NCBI GenBank assembly: GCA_038233215.1
Contig: JBBSML010000008.1
Coordinates: 30,339 to 94,338, forward strand
Length of the DNA: 64,000 bases
DNA from: JACDBZ01 sp038233215
Lineage (GTDB): Bacteria; Chloroflexota; Limnocylindria; QHBO01
Reading direction: 5' to 3'
Positions 1-7,271 of this stretch are shown here, piece by piece. Below the pieces are notes generated by a model. That model was given only the letters and a program-made list of their open reading frames with translations, did no database searches and was not told the origin of the DNA. Numbering within the stretch: position 1 is the first letter of the stretch; each line of letters begins with the position of its first letter. Both the position numbers and the translations under genes were made by a program.

Positions 1-920
1 CGGGCGTTGGCCGGATCAGGATGGACCTCGATGATCAGGCCATCGGCCCCAACGGCGGCGCCCGCAAGCGCCATCGGCGCAACCAGCGCCCGGTGGCCGG
101 TGCCGTGGCTGGGGTCGACGATGATCGGCAGGTGCGTCCGTGACCGAAGAACGGGCACCGCCGACAGGTCGAGCGTGTTGCGGGTGGCGGTCTCGAAGGT
201 GCGAATGCCGCGCTCGCACAGGATCACGTTCGGGTTGCCGGCCGACAGGATGTACTCGGCCGCGAGCAGCCACTCCTCGATGGTGGCCGACAGGCCGCGC
301 TTCAGGAGGACCGGGCGGCGACTCTGTCCCACCGCCTTGAGGAGAACGAAATTCGCCATGTTGCGTGCGCCGACCTGCAGGATGTCGACGTGCTCCTCGA
401 AGGCCGGGACGTCGGCGGGATCCACTACCTCGGAGATGACCGGCAGGCCGTATTCGTCATGCGCCTCGTGCAGGAGCTTCAGGGCGGGGAGGCCCAGCCC
501 CTGGAACGCGTAGGGCGAGGTGCGTGGCTTGAAAGCACCGCCGCGCAGGACGCGGGCACCCTCGCGCTTGACGGCACGGGCGGTCTGCATGAGCTGCTCG
601 CGCGACTCGACCGCGCAGGGACCGGCCATGACGACCAGCTCCTGCCCCAGGCCCAGTTCCACGCCGTTGACGCGCACCCGGGTCCGCTCGGGCTGGTGCT
701 CGGAGCTGGCCAGCTTGTACGGCGAGCTGATGCGGATCACCTGCTCCACCCCTTCCAGGGTGCCCAGGTGCGCGACGCTCTCGAGGTCGCTGCCAACGAC
801 GCCGATCACGGTGCGTTCCTCGCCCACGCTGATGAACGCCTCGAGCCCGTGCTCCTCGACGGTGCGCCTGACCCCGTCCACTTCGCCTTGCGTCGCCGTC
901 GGACGCATCACCACGATCAT
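1..920 (-). CDS. aroF: 3-deoxy-7-phosphoheptulonate (DAHP) synthase, C-terminus outside window
   Basis: First enzyme of the shikimate pathway, condensing phosphoenolpyruvate with erythrose 4-phosphate in the cytoplasm. Only the first 306 residues are present; the C-terminus lies beyond base 1. Residues 1-70 look like the small ferredoxin/ACT-like domain of Thermotoga-type DAHP synthases. The barrel follows with AGPCAVES (99-106), RGGAFKPRTSPYAFQG (126-141), LLKRG (205-209) and DPSHGTG (269-275). The ATG at 920 has a GGAAAGG ribosome site upstream. A leader peptide and an intrinsic terminator lie directly upstream, so expression is probably tied to aromatic amino acid supply. The enzyme call is firm; the symbol is by family only. 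Confidence 0.93.
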   Translation of the reverse strand, partial: MIVVMRPTATQGEVDGVRRTVEEHGLEAFISVGEERTVIGVVGSDLESVAHLGTLEGVEQVIRISSPYKLASSEHQPERTRVRVNGVELGLGQELVVMAGPCAVESREQLMQTARAVKREGARVLRGGAFKPRTSPYAFQGLGLPALKLLHEAHDEYGLPVISEVVDPADVPAFEEHVDILQVGARNMANFVLLKAVGQSRRPVLLKRGLSATIEEWLLAAEYILSAGNPNVILCERGIRTFETATRNTLDLSAVPVLRSRTHLPIIVDPSHGTGHRALVAPMALAGAAVGADGLIIEVHPDPANA

Positions 921-957
921 CGGTCTTGCCTTTCCGCTTCTACCCTTCCGCTGGGGG

Positions 958-992
958 AAACAAAAGACGCAGGAGCTTTCGCTTCCTGCGTC
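958..992 (-). terminator. Intrinsic terminator in the DAHP synthase leader (attenuator)
   Basis: On the minus strand a 9-bp perfect stem (arms 984-992 and 966-974) with a GC-closed loop is followed by TTTTGTTT. It ends only about 38 nt before the DAHP synthase start, which leaves little room for a separate promoter. It therefore sits inside the leader transcript and most likely acts as an attenuator. It could also serve as the terminator of the upstream SDR gene. Confidence 0.8.
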
Positions 993-993
993 T

Positions 994-1045
994 GCGGGCA
1001 CAAGTGCCAGTGCTGGCGAGATCTACTCGCCTGCCTTGTACCCGC
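994..1045 (-). promoter_or_regulatory. Alternative leader RNA stem between leader peptide and attenuator
   Basis: Bases 1035-1045, immediately after the leader peptide stop codon, can pair with 994-1004 over 11 bp with one G-U wobble. This encloses a second hairpin (arms 1026-1031 and 1015-1020). The outer stem ends 1 nt before the terminator stem. A ribosome on the leader stop codon would cover one arm. I could not identify a convincing antiterminator pairing, so the switching logic is open. Confidence 0.55.
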
Positions 1046-1071
1046 TAGCCATAAAACCACGTGTATGTCAT
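1045..1071 (-). CDS. Aromatic leader peptide MTYTWFYG
   Basis: Nine codons including the stop encode MTYTWFYG: two Tyr, one Trp and one Phe out of eight residues. It lies between a strong promoter-like sequence and the attenuator of the DAHP synthase gene. Its ATG is only 9 nt after the predicted -10 box, so the message would be leaderless or nearly so, and no Shine-Dalgarno sequence is seen. Such codon content matches leader peptides whose translation senses charged aromatic tRNAs. The role is inferred from codons and position. Confidence 0.75.
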   Translation of the reverse strand: MTYTWFYG

Positions 1072-1080
1072 GTGCCGCGG

Positions 1081-1110
1081 AGCCTAGTCGCCTTGGTAGG
1101 CCGATGTCAA
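1081..1110 (-). promoter_or_regulatory. Promoter of the DAHP synthase leader
   Basis: A perfect -35 TTGACA (1110-1105) and a -10-like TAGGCT (1086-1081) are separated by 18 nt on the minus strand. Start of transcription would fall near 1073-1075, just ahead of the leader peptide ATG. The trpE promoter has the same 18-nt spacing and a similar TAG-type -10. Confidence 0.65.
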
Positions 1111-1189
1111 CGTCTACCAACGTCGGGTAGTGCCGTCGCGCCAGGCACGAAACCAATGATCGCGAACCACATGCGCCGAACGAGGACGC

Positions 1190-1948
1190 TCACTCGGCGT
1201 TCCAGGTTGCGCCCGTAGTCAAGGGATCCTCCGGATGCGAGAGCCGGTCTGCATCGGCTGTTGACAGGGAAGTCCGGCCTCCATCGACCGTCCAGACCGC
1301 GCCGGTGACATAGGAAGCCTCCTGGCCGATGAGGAATGCGATGACCGCGGCCACCTCCTCCGCGGTTCCCATCCGGGCCAGTGGCACGTCCGTGCGGCGG
1401 TCGGCTGGGAGCAGGCGCTCGTCGAAGTCGGTGGCGATGGCACCCGGAGCGACGACGTTGACCCGCACGCCATCGGGTGCGCCGATGACTGCGAACGAGC
1501 GAGCCAGCCCTTCGAGCCCGGCCTTGGCGGCGGCGTAGGCAGGGGATCGCAGCGAGCCCTCGACCGCCCCGACGATGCTGCCGACCAGCACGACCGAACC
1601 GCGCGCGGCGACCAACGAGGGCATGCAGATCCGGAGCGCGTCGTACGGCGCGGTCAGGTCGATCCCGATGACCTCATCCCAGTGCTCTCGGCTCTCCCAC
1701 GGTCCCGATGGCGGGATGCCGGCCGAGCAGATCAGGCCGTTCAGCGAGCCTTCGCATCGGTCCAGAGCAGAGGCAAGAAGCGAAGCATCGCCCGCATCGC
1801 CGACCAGCAGCTCGACCCCATCCACAGACGCCTCTGTCCTGTCGATGCCGACCACGCGCCAGCCCTCGGCGGCCAGGCGTTCAGCAGTCGCGCGCCCAAT
1901 GCCGGCGGCTGCGCCGGTGACGATTGCGTTCTTCGTCGGATCGGTCAT
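1190..1948 (-). CDS. Short-chain dehydrogenase/reductase (SDR) family oxidoreductase
   Basis: Classical SDR of 252 residues that uses NAD(P)H to oxidise or reduce an unknown alcohol/ketone substrate. The dinucleotide-binding TGAAAGIG is at residues 11-18. The catalytic Ser (S124) and the YAAAK motif (Y138, K142) are intact, and NVVAPGAI and the C-terminal TVDGG are typical. The aspartate at the end of beta-2 (VVGID) hints at NAD(H) preference. It lies between two aromatic biosynthesis loci but faces away from trpE. Nothing ties it to that pathway, and the substrate cannot be told from the sequence. Confidence 0.88.
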   Translation of the reverse strand: MTDPTKNAIVTGAAAGIGRATAERLAAEGWRVVGIDRTEASVDGVELLVGDAGDASLLASALDRCEGSLNGLICSAGIPPSGPWESREHWDEVIGIDLTAPYDALRICMPSLVAARGSVVLVGSIVGAVEGSLRSPAYAAAKAGLEGLARSFAVIGAPDGVRVNVVAPGAIATDFDERLLPADRRTDVPLARMGTAEEVAAVIAFLIGQEASYVTGAVWTVDGGRTSLSTADADRLSHPEDPLTTGATWNAE

Positions 1949-1991
1949 TCAGGCGCCATGGTGACGGATCGGGTCAATCGAGGTACTGACC

Positions 1992-2021
1992 TTGACGGAA
2001 TATTCGTTGCGAACCTAGCAT
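1992..2021 (+). promoter_or_regulatory. trpE promoter
   Basis: TTGACG (1992-1997) and TAGCAT (2016-2021) are separated by 18 nt. They would start a transcript near 2028, exactly at the 5' edge of the T-box leader. Confidence 0.55.
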
Positions 2022-2029
2022 GCGGCTCC

Positions 2030-2247
2030 AAGTGAAGACGGCGTCGACCGGAACGAGTACCCGATCGCACGGCCACCGCAGCGAGCCGGGATGGTGCAAG
2101 CCGGCGTGGTCGCATCGGCGAATGGACCCGCGAGCCTGGCTGGCCACCGTTAGCATCGGCCAATCATGAGCGCGGACTCGTGTCGGGTCCGAACGAAGGG
2201 TGGCACCGCGGAATCGAGCCTCCGTCCCTGACCAGATGGAGGCTTCG
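2030..2247 (+). promoter_or_regulatory. Tryptophan T-box riboswitch, translational type
   Basis: The T-box signature AGGGTGGCACCGCGG (2197-2211) is followed by the complementary CGTCCCT (2223-2229), as in known antiterminator/antisequestrator bulges. Upstream are an AGTA element, an apical GATGGTGCAAGCC-type loop and a candidate specifier GAA-TGG-ACC with the Trp codon TGG at 2123-2125. Downstream, GAGCCTCC (2216-2223) can pair with GGAGGCTT (2238-2245) and bury the GGAGG ribosome site. No U-tract follows, so control is probably at translation: uncharged tRNA-Trp would free the ribosome site of trpE. Confidence 0.88.
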
Positions 2248-3627
2248 TTGTACCCGAGAGCAGTACTCATGACGACCGCCACACCGACTCGCGTCACCAG
2301 CATCGAGCTGGCGGCCGACACGCTCACCCCTGTCGCGGCAGCCCTGCGCCTGGGCGCGCGATGCGCCTTTCTGCTCGAGAGCGTCGAGGGCGGGGCCCGA
2401 TATGGTCGCTACTCGATCGTCGGCGTGCACGGCCGGACGCTGGTGGTCGACGGCACCGATGATCCGCTCGAAATCCTCCGGGCTGCCCTTCCCAATGTTG
2501 AGCCGATGGCCGGCCATCCGGCGTTCCCGCTCGCTTCCGGTGTCGGATACATCGCTTACGAGGCCACTGCTCGATGGGAGCGCGTGCCGATCCCCGACGT
2601 GGACCCCCTCGGTATGCCGGCGGCGGTGTTCCATTTGCCATCGTCGGTGATCGTCTTCGATCACCTGGCGCAGGTCGCTCGCGTGGCCACGCTCGACGGC
2701 CCGGGTGCTCAAGAACGGTTGCGCGCGACGATCGAGGCGCTGTCGACGCAGGCTGCCGGCGAGGTCCCGGCCCCCTTTGCGGCAGCGATCGTCCCGGGTG
2801 AGCGGGACCCCGAGGCGCGCATTCGATACGAACTTGGCGTCGCCCGCCTTGTCGAGGAGATCCACGCCGGCGAGATGCTCCAGACCGTGCTTGCCCGCCG
2901 CTTCTCCGTGCCGACGGGGCGTAGCGCCCTGGAGATCTATCGGTCTCTTCGGCGCATCAACCCGTCGCCGTACCTGTATTACCTGGACCTGGCGGCCGTG
3001 TCGCGCGGCGCGGCGGTGGTGGGCGCCTCGCCAGAGCTGCTCGTCCGCGTCCGCGACGGCGTGGTCGTCACGCGGCCCATTGCCGGGACACGCCCGCGAA
3101 ACGAGGATCCGGTCAAGGATGCAGCCCTGGAGGCGGAGCTGCGGGCCGATCCCAAGGAGCTGGCTGAGCACGCCATGCTGGTCGACCTCGCCCGCAACGA
3201 CGTCGGCCGGGTCGCGGCTCCGGCCACGGTCGAGGTCACCACGCTGCGCGACGTCGAGCGCTACGCACACGTCATGCACCTGGTTTCCGAGGTTCACGGC
3301 CGCCTGGCCGACGGCCTCGACGCCTTCGACGCGCTGCGCGCAACGTTCCCGGCCGGAACGGTGAGCGGCGCGCCCAAGGTGAGGGCGATGCACGCAATCG
3401 CGGAGCTGGAAGGCGAGCGGCGCGGACCGTACGGCGGCGCGGTCGGCTACTTCTCGCCGACCGACGTGGAGTGCGCCATCACCATCCGCAGTGCCCTCAT
3501 TCGCGGGGGCATCGCCACCGTGCATGCCGGGGCGGGAATCGTGGCCGACTCGGTGCCCGAGCGCGAGGCGGCGGAGGTGGCCGCCAAGGCTGCCTCCATG
3601 CTTGCCGCCATCGGCGGTGATGCATGA
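2248..3627 (+). CDS. trpE: Anthranilate synthase component I
   Basis: Converts chorismate to anthranilate using ammonia from the TrpG subunit; first committed step of tryptophan synthesis. The N-terminal region has the LLES tryptophan-feedback motif within FLLESVEGGARYGRYSIVG. The C-terminal chorismate-binding domain has GTRPRNEDP, HAMLVDLARND, GTVSGAPKVRAM and GAGIVADSVPERE. I choose the TTG at 2248 because GGAGG lies 5 nt upstream and is the strand controlled by the T-box. An in-frame ATG at 2269 is the alternative; a more upstream in-frame GTG at 2200 lies inside the T-box motif and is unlikely. It overlaps trpG by ATGA. Confidence 0.93.
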   Translation: MYPRAVLMTTATPTRVTSIELAADTLTPVAAALRLGARCAFLLESVEGGARYGRYSIVGVHGRTLVVDGTDDPLEILRAALPNVEPMAGHPAFPLASGVGYIAYEATARWERVPIPDVDPLGMPAAVFHLPSSVIVFDHLAQVARVATLDGPGAQERLRATIEALSTQAAGEVPAPFAAAIVPGERDPEARIRYELGVARLVEEIHAGEMLQTVLARRFSVPTGRSALEIYRSLRRINPSPYLYYLDLAAVSRGAAVVGASPELLVRVRDGVVVTRPIAGTRPRNEDPVKDAALEAELRADPKELAEHAMLVDLARNDVGRVAAPATVEVTTLRDVERYAHVMHLVSEVHGRLADGLDAFDALRATFPAGTVSGAPKVRAMHAIAELEGERRGPYGGAVGYFSPTDVECAITIRSALIRGGIATVHAGAGIVADSVPEREAAEVAAKAASMLAAIGGDA

Positions 3628-4217
3628 CGGTCTTTCTGCTCGACAACTATGACTCGTTCACCTACAACCTCGTTCAGCTCCTGGGCCGTGTCGGTGTCGA
3701 TGTCAGCGTTGCCCGGAACGACGAGATCACGGTCGCCGAAATTGAGGCGCTCCAGCCTGAAGCGATCGTGATCTCCCCGGGTCCGTCCCGCCCTGAGAAG
3801 GCGGGGATCAGCGTCGAGCTGGTGCGGAAATTGGGCCCATCAGTCCCGATCCTGGGGGTCTGCCTGGGGCACCAGGCGATCGGTGTCGCCTATGGAGCGG
3901 ATGTGATCCGCGTTCCCCCCATCCACGGGAAGGCGTGGCCCGTATTTCACGCCGGCGCAGCCTCGTTCGAGGCTCTGGCGTCCCCATTCGATGCAGCTCG
4001 GTATCACTCACTGGCTATTGCCCGCAACTCGTTGCCCGTAGAGCTCGAGGTGACCGCCTGGTCCGAGGATGGGCTGATCATGGGTATGCGCCATCGGTCG
4101 CATCCGGTGGAAGGCTTCCAGTTCCATCCGGAATCCATCCTCACCAACGATGGTGAGACGCTCGTCGCCGGATTCCTGCGCCGCGCCGCGGGGTCCCGGT
4201 GGCTGAATGCCCCGTGA
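3624..4217 (+). CDS. trpG: Anthranilate synthase component II, glutamine amidotransferase
   Basis: Class I glutamine amidotransferase of 197 residues that hydrolyses glutamine and delivers ammonia to TrpE. N-terminal LLDNYDSFTYNL, the ISPGPSRPE loop, nucleophile C80 in GVCLGHQ, and H168/E170 in FQFHPES are all present. The ATG overlaps the trpE stop (ATGA), so the pair is translationally coupled and both fall under the T-box. It could also serve p-aminobenzoate synthesis as PabA, as happens with shared subunits. No trpD, trpC or other trp gene follows. Confidence 0.93.
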   Translation: MTVFLLDNYDSFTYNLVQLLGRVGVDVSVARNDEITVAEIEALQPEAIVISPGPSRPEKAGISVELVRKLGPSVPILGVCLGHQAIGVAYGADVIRVPPIHGKAWPVFHAGAASFEALASPFDAARYHSLAIARNSLPVELEVTAWSEDGLIMGMRHRSHPVEGFQFHPESILTNDGETLVAGFLRRAAGSRWLNAP

Positions 4218-4303
4218 TGCCAATCAGGGTGCGAGCTCGGTGACGGATACTGTCGCCACATGCAGCCTACTCAGATCCACATGACCGCAGAGCAGTCGTC
4301 CTG

Positions 4304-4987
4304 ATGTGTGGGCGATTCAGCCAGGGCGAGCCCTCGCACCTGATCAGTGACTATTTCGGCGCGTATCCCGAGGAGGATCTGCCCGACGGCCTCTACAACG
4401 TGCCGCCTACGGAGGCGATCCGAGTGATCCTCCAGCGCGACGACCAGCGCCGACTCATCGCTGCCCGATGGGGCTTCCGGCTTTTCTGGGCCGATGAAGA
4501 CGGCAAGGCTGCGAAATCCTGGATCAACGCTCGGGCCGAAACGGCCTGGGAGTCGCCCGCCTTCGGGCGCTCATTGCGCACGCGTCGCTGCGTGGTGCCG
4601 GCCGACGCGTTCTACGAGTGGGATCGAACGGCATCGCCGCGGCAGCCGTACGCTATTGGACCCGCCGGCGATGGCGAGATGCTGGCGTTGGCCGGTATCT
4701 GGAGCCCGATCCACGGGGAGCGTCCGACCGCGGCGATCATGACTACCGCGCCGAACGAGCTCGTCGCATCGGTGCACGATCGGATGCCGGTCGTCCTGGA
4801 CCTGGACGCGGTCGAGGTCTGGCTGGATCCAGATGCTGATCCCGGGCACCTTCGCTCGCTTCTCGTTCCGGCGCCGCCGGCGAGCCTCCGCATGTGGCCG
4901 GTCAGCACGGCGGTCAATCGGGTGGCGAGCGACGGGCCGGAGCTGCTGCGCCCAATCGCGATCGCGCCTACGCTCGGCCTCGCCTGA
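4304..4987 (+). CDS. SRAP domain protein (YedK/HMCES-like abasic-site processing)
   Basis: SOS-response-associated peptidase family, 227 residues, near full family length. Family members crosslink through Cys2 to abasic sites in single-stranded DNA and shield them. Visible hallmarks are the N-terminal MCGRFSQ with catalytic Cys2, WGFRLFW, the INARAET segment, RRCVVPADAFYEW and the C-terminal HDRMPVVLD with the conserved His. Met1 must be removed to expose Cys2, which fixes the start. It stands alone after trpG with an 86-bp gap and faces BioY tail to tail with 3 bp between. Confidence 0.9.
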   Translation: MCGRFSQGEPSHLISDYFGAYPEEDLPDGLYNVPPTEAIRVILQRDDQRRLIAARWGFRLFWADEDGKAAKSWINARAETAWESPAFGRSLRTRRCVVPADAFYEWDRTASPRQPYAIGPAGDGEMLALAGIWSPIHGERPTAAIMTTAPNELVASVHDRMPVVLDLDAVEVWLDPDADPGHLRSLLVPAPPASLRMWPVSTAVNRVASDGPELLRPIAIAPTLGLA

Positions 4988-4990
4988 ACG

Positions 4991-5575
4991 TCAGGAACGT
5001 CGCCGATCGCCGATCAATCGCCAGGCGCCCGGCAGGAGGGCCGCCGCAATCATGATCTTCAGGGCGTCGCCGATGAGAAATGGCACGGCCCCGAGCTCCA
5101 GCGCCCGGGGAACGCTCAGCCCGAGCGAGTTCGCCAACCAGCCCACACCCAAAGCGTAGATGATCAGGTTGCCGATGATCATGAGCCCAATGGTGCCGGC
5201 CACGGTGCGGTCCGCCCCGCGCCGCGCCAGCGCTCCGACCACGATCGCCGCGAGCACGAAGCCGAGGATGTAGCCGAACGACGGAAAGTCAAAGCCGGAA
5301 CGTGTTTCGCTGAACCACGGGATGCCGGCCGTGCCGGCCACGAGGTACAGGAGCATGGCCACCCCGCCCCGCATCGGCCCGAGCGCGGCGCCGGCCAGCA
5401 GGACGGTCAGCGTCTGAAGGCTGAGCGGCACCGGGGTGAACGGCAGGGGGACGGCGATCTGCGCGGCGACTCCCGTCAGCGCGGCGGCGCCCACCACCAG
5501 AACCATGTCTCGAACGAGTGCCCCCGAAACGATATCGGCCAGCACGCGAGGCCGATGCGCAACCTGTGCAGTCAT
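4991..5575 (-). CDS. bioY: Biotin transporter BioY
   Basis: Substrate-binding membrane protein of an ECF-type biotin importer, 194 residues with about six hydrophobic segments. PLPFTPVPLSLQTLTVLLAGAALG is the typical BioY core, followed by YLVAGTAGIPWF and FPSFGYILGFVLAA. I start at the ATG at 5575 (MTAQVAHRPRV); upstream in-frame sequence has no transporter character. No ECF ATPase or T-component lies next to it, so it either uses shared components elsewhere or works alone as some BioY proteins do. Confidence 0.9.
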   Translation of the reverse strand: MTAQVAHRPRVLADIVSGALVRDMVLVVGAAALTGVAAQIAVPLPFTPVPLSLQTLTVLLAGAALGPMRGGVAMLLYLVAGTAGIPWFSETRSGFDFPSFGYILGFVLAAIVVGALARRGADRTVAGTIGLMIIGNLIIYALGVGWLANSLGLSVPRALELGAVPFLIGDALKIMIAAALLPGAWRLIGDRRRS

Positions 5576-5697
5576 GCCGCGCAGACTAGCATCGCGCGGG
5601 TCAGCGGAAGCGGACCTTGCCGACTCCGGCTTGCGCTGCGAGGTCGTCGAATCGCTCGAAGAGCTCGGTGACTGATGGTCGTGCGCAGGAAGGAAGA

Positions 5698-6714
5698 TCA
5701 GCTCCCGAGGGAGGCGAGGGCGGCGAACGCGGAGCCTCGGGCACCGGCCATGTCGAGATCCGGGACGAGGGCCAGCGATGCAACGGCGACCTGCTCCTCT
5801 CGCAGGAGCGTGTGGGCGCGCACCCGCCCGAGGAACCAATCCCGGAACTGCGGTGCCGCTTCCACCACGCCGCCGCCCAGGAAGTACACGCGGGGATCGG
5901 TGAAGTTGGCGGCGATCGTGAAGAGGCGTCCAAGGGCCGCGGCCTGCTGCTCGAACACCCTGCGCGCCATCTCATCTCCATCGACGCCGAAGCCGCGGAC
6001 CGCCTTTGCCGCATCCAGGATCGGCATGCCGGCAAGCGGGTGATCGGGGTATCGGCTCAACCAGTAGGGAAGCAGGTTTCGCACGATCCCGGTCAGGGAG
6101 GCGAAGCTCTCAACGTCGCCGAGATTGCCGCAGGCGCAGGTCGGGACCGGCTGGTCATCGGCGAGGATGCCGTCGGTGGCGATCCGCATGTGACCGAGCT
6201 CTCCGGCCTGGCCGGATGCGCCGCGGACGACCTGTCCCGCTTCGATCACCCCGCCGCCCAGTCCGGTGCCCACGATCGCCGAGATCGAGGAGTGCTGGCC
6301 CGCATCGGCTCCGAAGTAAACACGGTGGGCATAGAGTGCAGCGGCATTGCCGTCATTGTTGTAGACGACCGGTAGGCCGATGCGCGCCTCCAGCGCGCCG
6401 CGCACGTCGTAGCCCCACCATGCCGGTTGCGCGAAATTCGTGGCACCCCGGACGCTGATGACGCCGTCAGCGCTGGCAGGTCCCGGGGTGTCGAGCCCGA
6501 CCGCGGCGACCCGATGGCGATGGATGCCGGCCTCACGCAGCACGAGGTCCATCGTCTCGGCCATCGCCTCGATGGCGGCAGCAGGACCTTGCCCCACGCG
6601 GCTCGGGATCTCGTACAGCCGATCGACCAGGAAGCGGCCTGATCCATCCAGAGCCGTGGCGTTGTTCTTCGTGGCTCCGTTGTCGATCCCGACAATGACC
6701 TCTTCTGGTTTCAT
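5698..6714 (-). CDS. ROK family sugar kinase
   Basis: ROK-family protein of 338 residues, probably phosphorylating a hexose or amino sugar with ATP. Seen are the N-terminal phosphate loop GIDNGATK, catalytic Asp in NNDGNAA (D121), IVGTGLGGG (147-155) and GELGH (H175). The zinc motif is atypical: the family consensus CxCGxxGCxE is CACGNLGDVE here (193-202), so the third Cys is Asp. There is no N-terminal winged helix, so it is a kinase rather than a repressor. The substrate is unknown. Confidence 0.85.
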   Translation of the reverse strand: MKPEEVIVGIDNGATKNNATALDGSGRFLVDRLYEIPSRVGQGPAAAIEAMAETMDLVLREAGIHRHRVAAVGLDTPGPASADGVISVRGATNFAQPAWWGYDVRGALEARIGLPVVYNNDGNAAALYAHRVYFGADAGQHSSISAIVGTGLGGGVIEAGQVVRGASGQAGELGHMRIATDGILADDQPVPTCACGNLGDVESFASLTGIVRNLLPYWLSRYPDHPLAGMPILDAAKAVRGFGVDGDEMARRVFEQQAAALGRLFTIAANFTDPRVYFLGGGVVEAAPQFRDWFLGRVRAHTLLREEQVAVASLALVPDLDMAGARGSAFAALASLGS

Positions 6715-6741
6715 GCGCGCATGGTACCGAGGTCGTCGACC

Positions 6742-7212
6742 TCAGAGGCCGGTCACCGTGATCTCGTCCACCACGTCGTCGACGCCGACGACGTCCCCGA
6801 CGATCCCGAGGACCTCGTCGAGGATGTCGACCGATTCGACCTCCCCCCGCACGTGGGCGACCGACCCGACAACGGCGATGCGGATGCGGTCCCCGGCGAT
6901 CACGTCGGAAGATCTCAGCGCCTCGATGACATCAGCCTGGAGCTCATCGTCGCGTGGCAGTGCGCCGTCCTCGGGCTGGATACCATCCTCGCGCTCGAGT
7001 TCGCCCGCGTCCGATCCGGCCGTCCCGGCCACATCGATGCCGCCCTCGCTCGTGCGAGCCTCGCTGATCACTCGCTCGGTCGGAGGTACGTACGGGACGC
7101 CCTCTTCGCTCGCGACCAGGAAGTCATCGGTGTCGCCCGTGGGTGGCTCGTTGACAAGGTCACCGCCATCTTCCGAGGGCAGGGGCTGCCGCCTGGGTGA
7201 GTCTTCCATCAT
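6742..7212 (-). CDS. BON domain protein
   Basis: 156-residue acidic protein. The first ~85 residues are low-complexity and rich in Asp, Glu and Pro. The C-terminal ~70 residues (DDELQADVIEALRSS to the end) form one BON domain, with the typical VVGSVAHVRGEVESVD strand-turn. BON domains bind membranes or other ligands. I chose the ATG at 7212 because GGAGGTG sits 5 nt upstream; an ATG further out has no ribosome site. There is no signal peptide. Its start is 60 bp from the divergent oxidase gene, so both promoters share this gap. Confidence 0.75.
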   Translation of the reverse strand: MMEDSPRRQPLPSEDGGDLVNEPPTGDTDDFLVASEEGVPYVPPTERVISEARTSEGGIDVAGTAGSDAGELEREDGIQPEDGALPRDDELQADVIEALRSSDVIAGDRIRIAVVGSVAHVRGEVESVDILDEVLGIVGDVVGVDDVVDEITVTGL

Positions 7213-7271
7213 CGGTTCACCTCCATTGCGACCATTCGAACGCAAGCGGCATGCCGGTAGGATGCTCGCTC

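Noticed and set aside
958..1110. T-box for DAHP synthase
   Set aside because: No GGTGGNACCGCG signature or specifier loop; the leader peptide explains the region better.
2200..2247. trpE start at GTG 2200
   Set aside because: It lies inside the T-box signature, which must stay RNA structure; the peptide encoded there is not TrpE-like.
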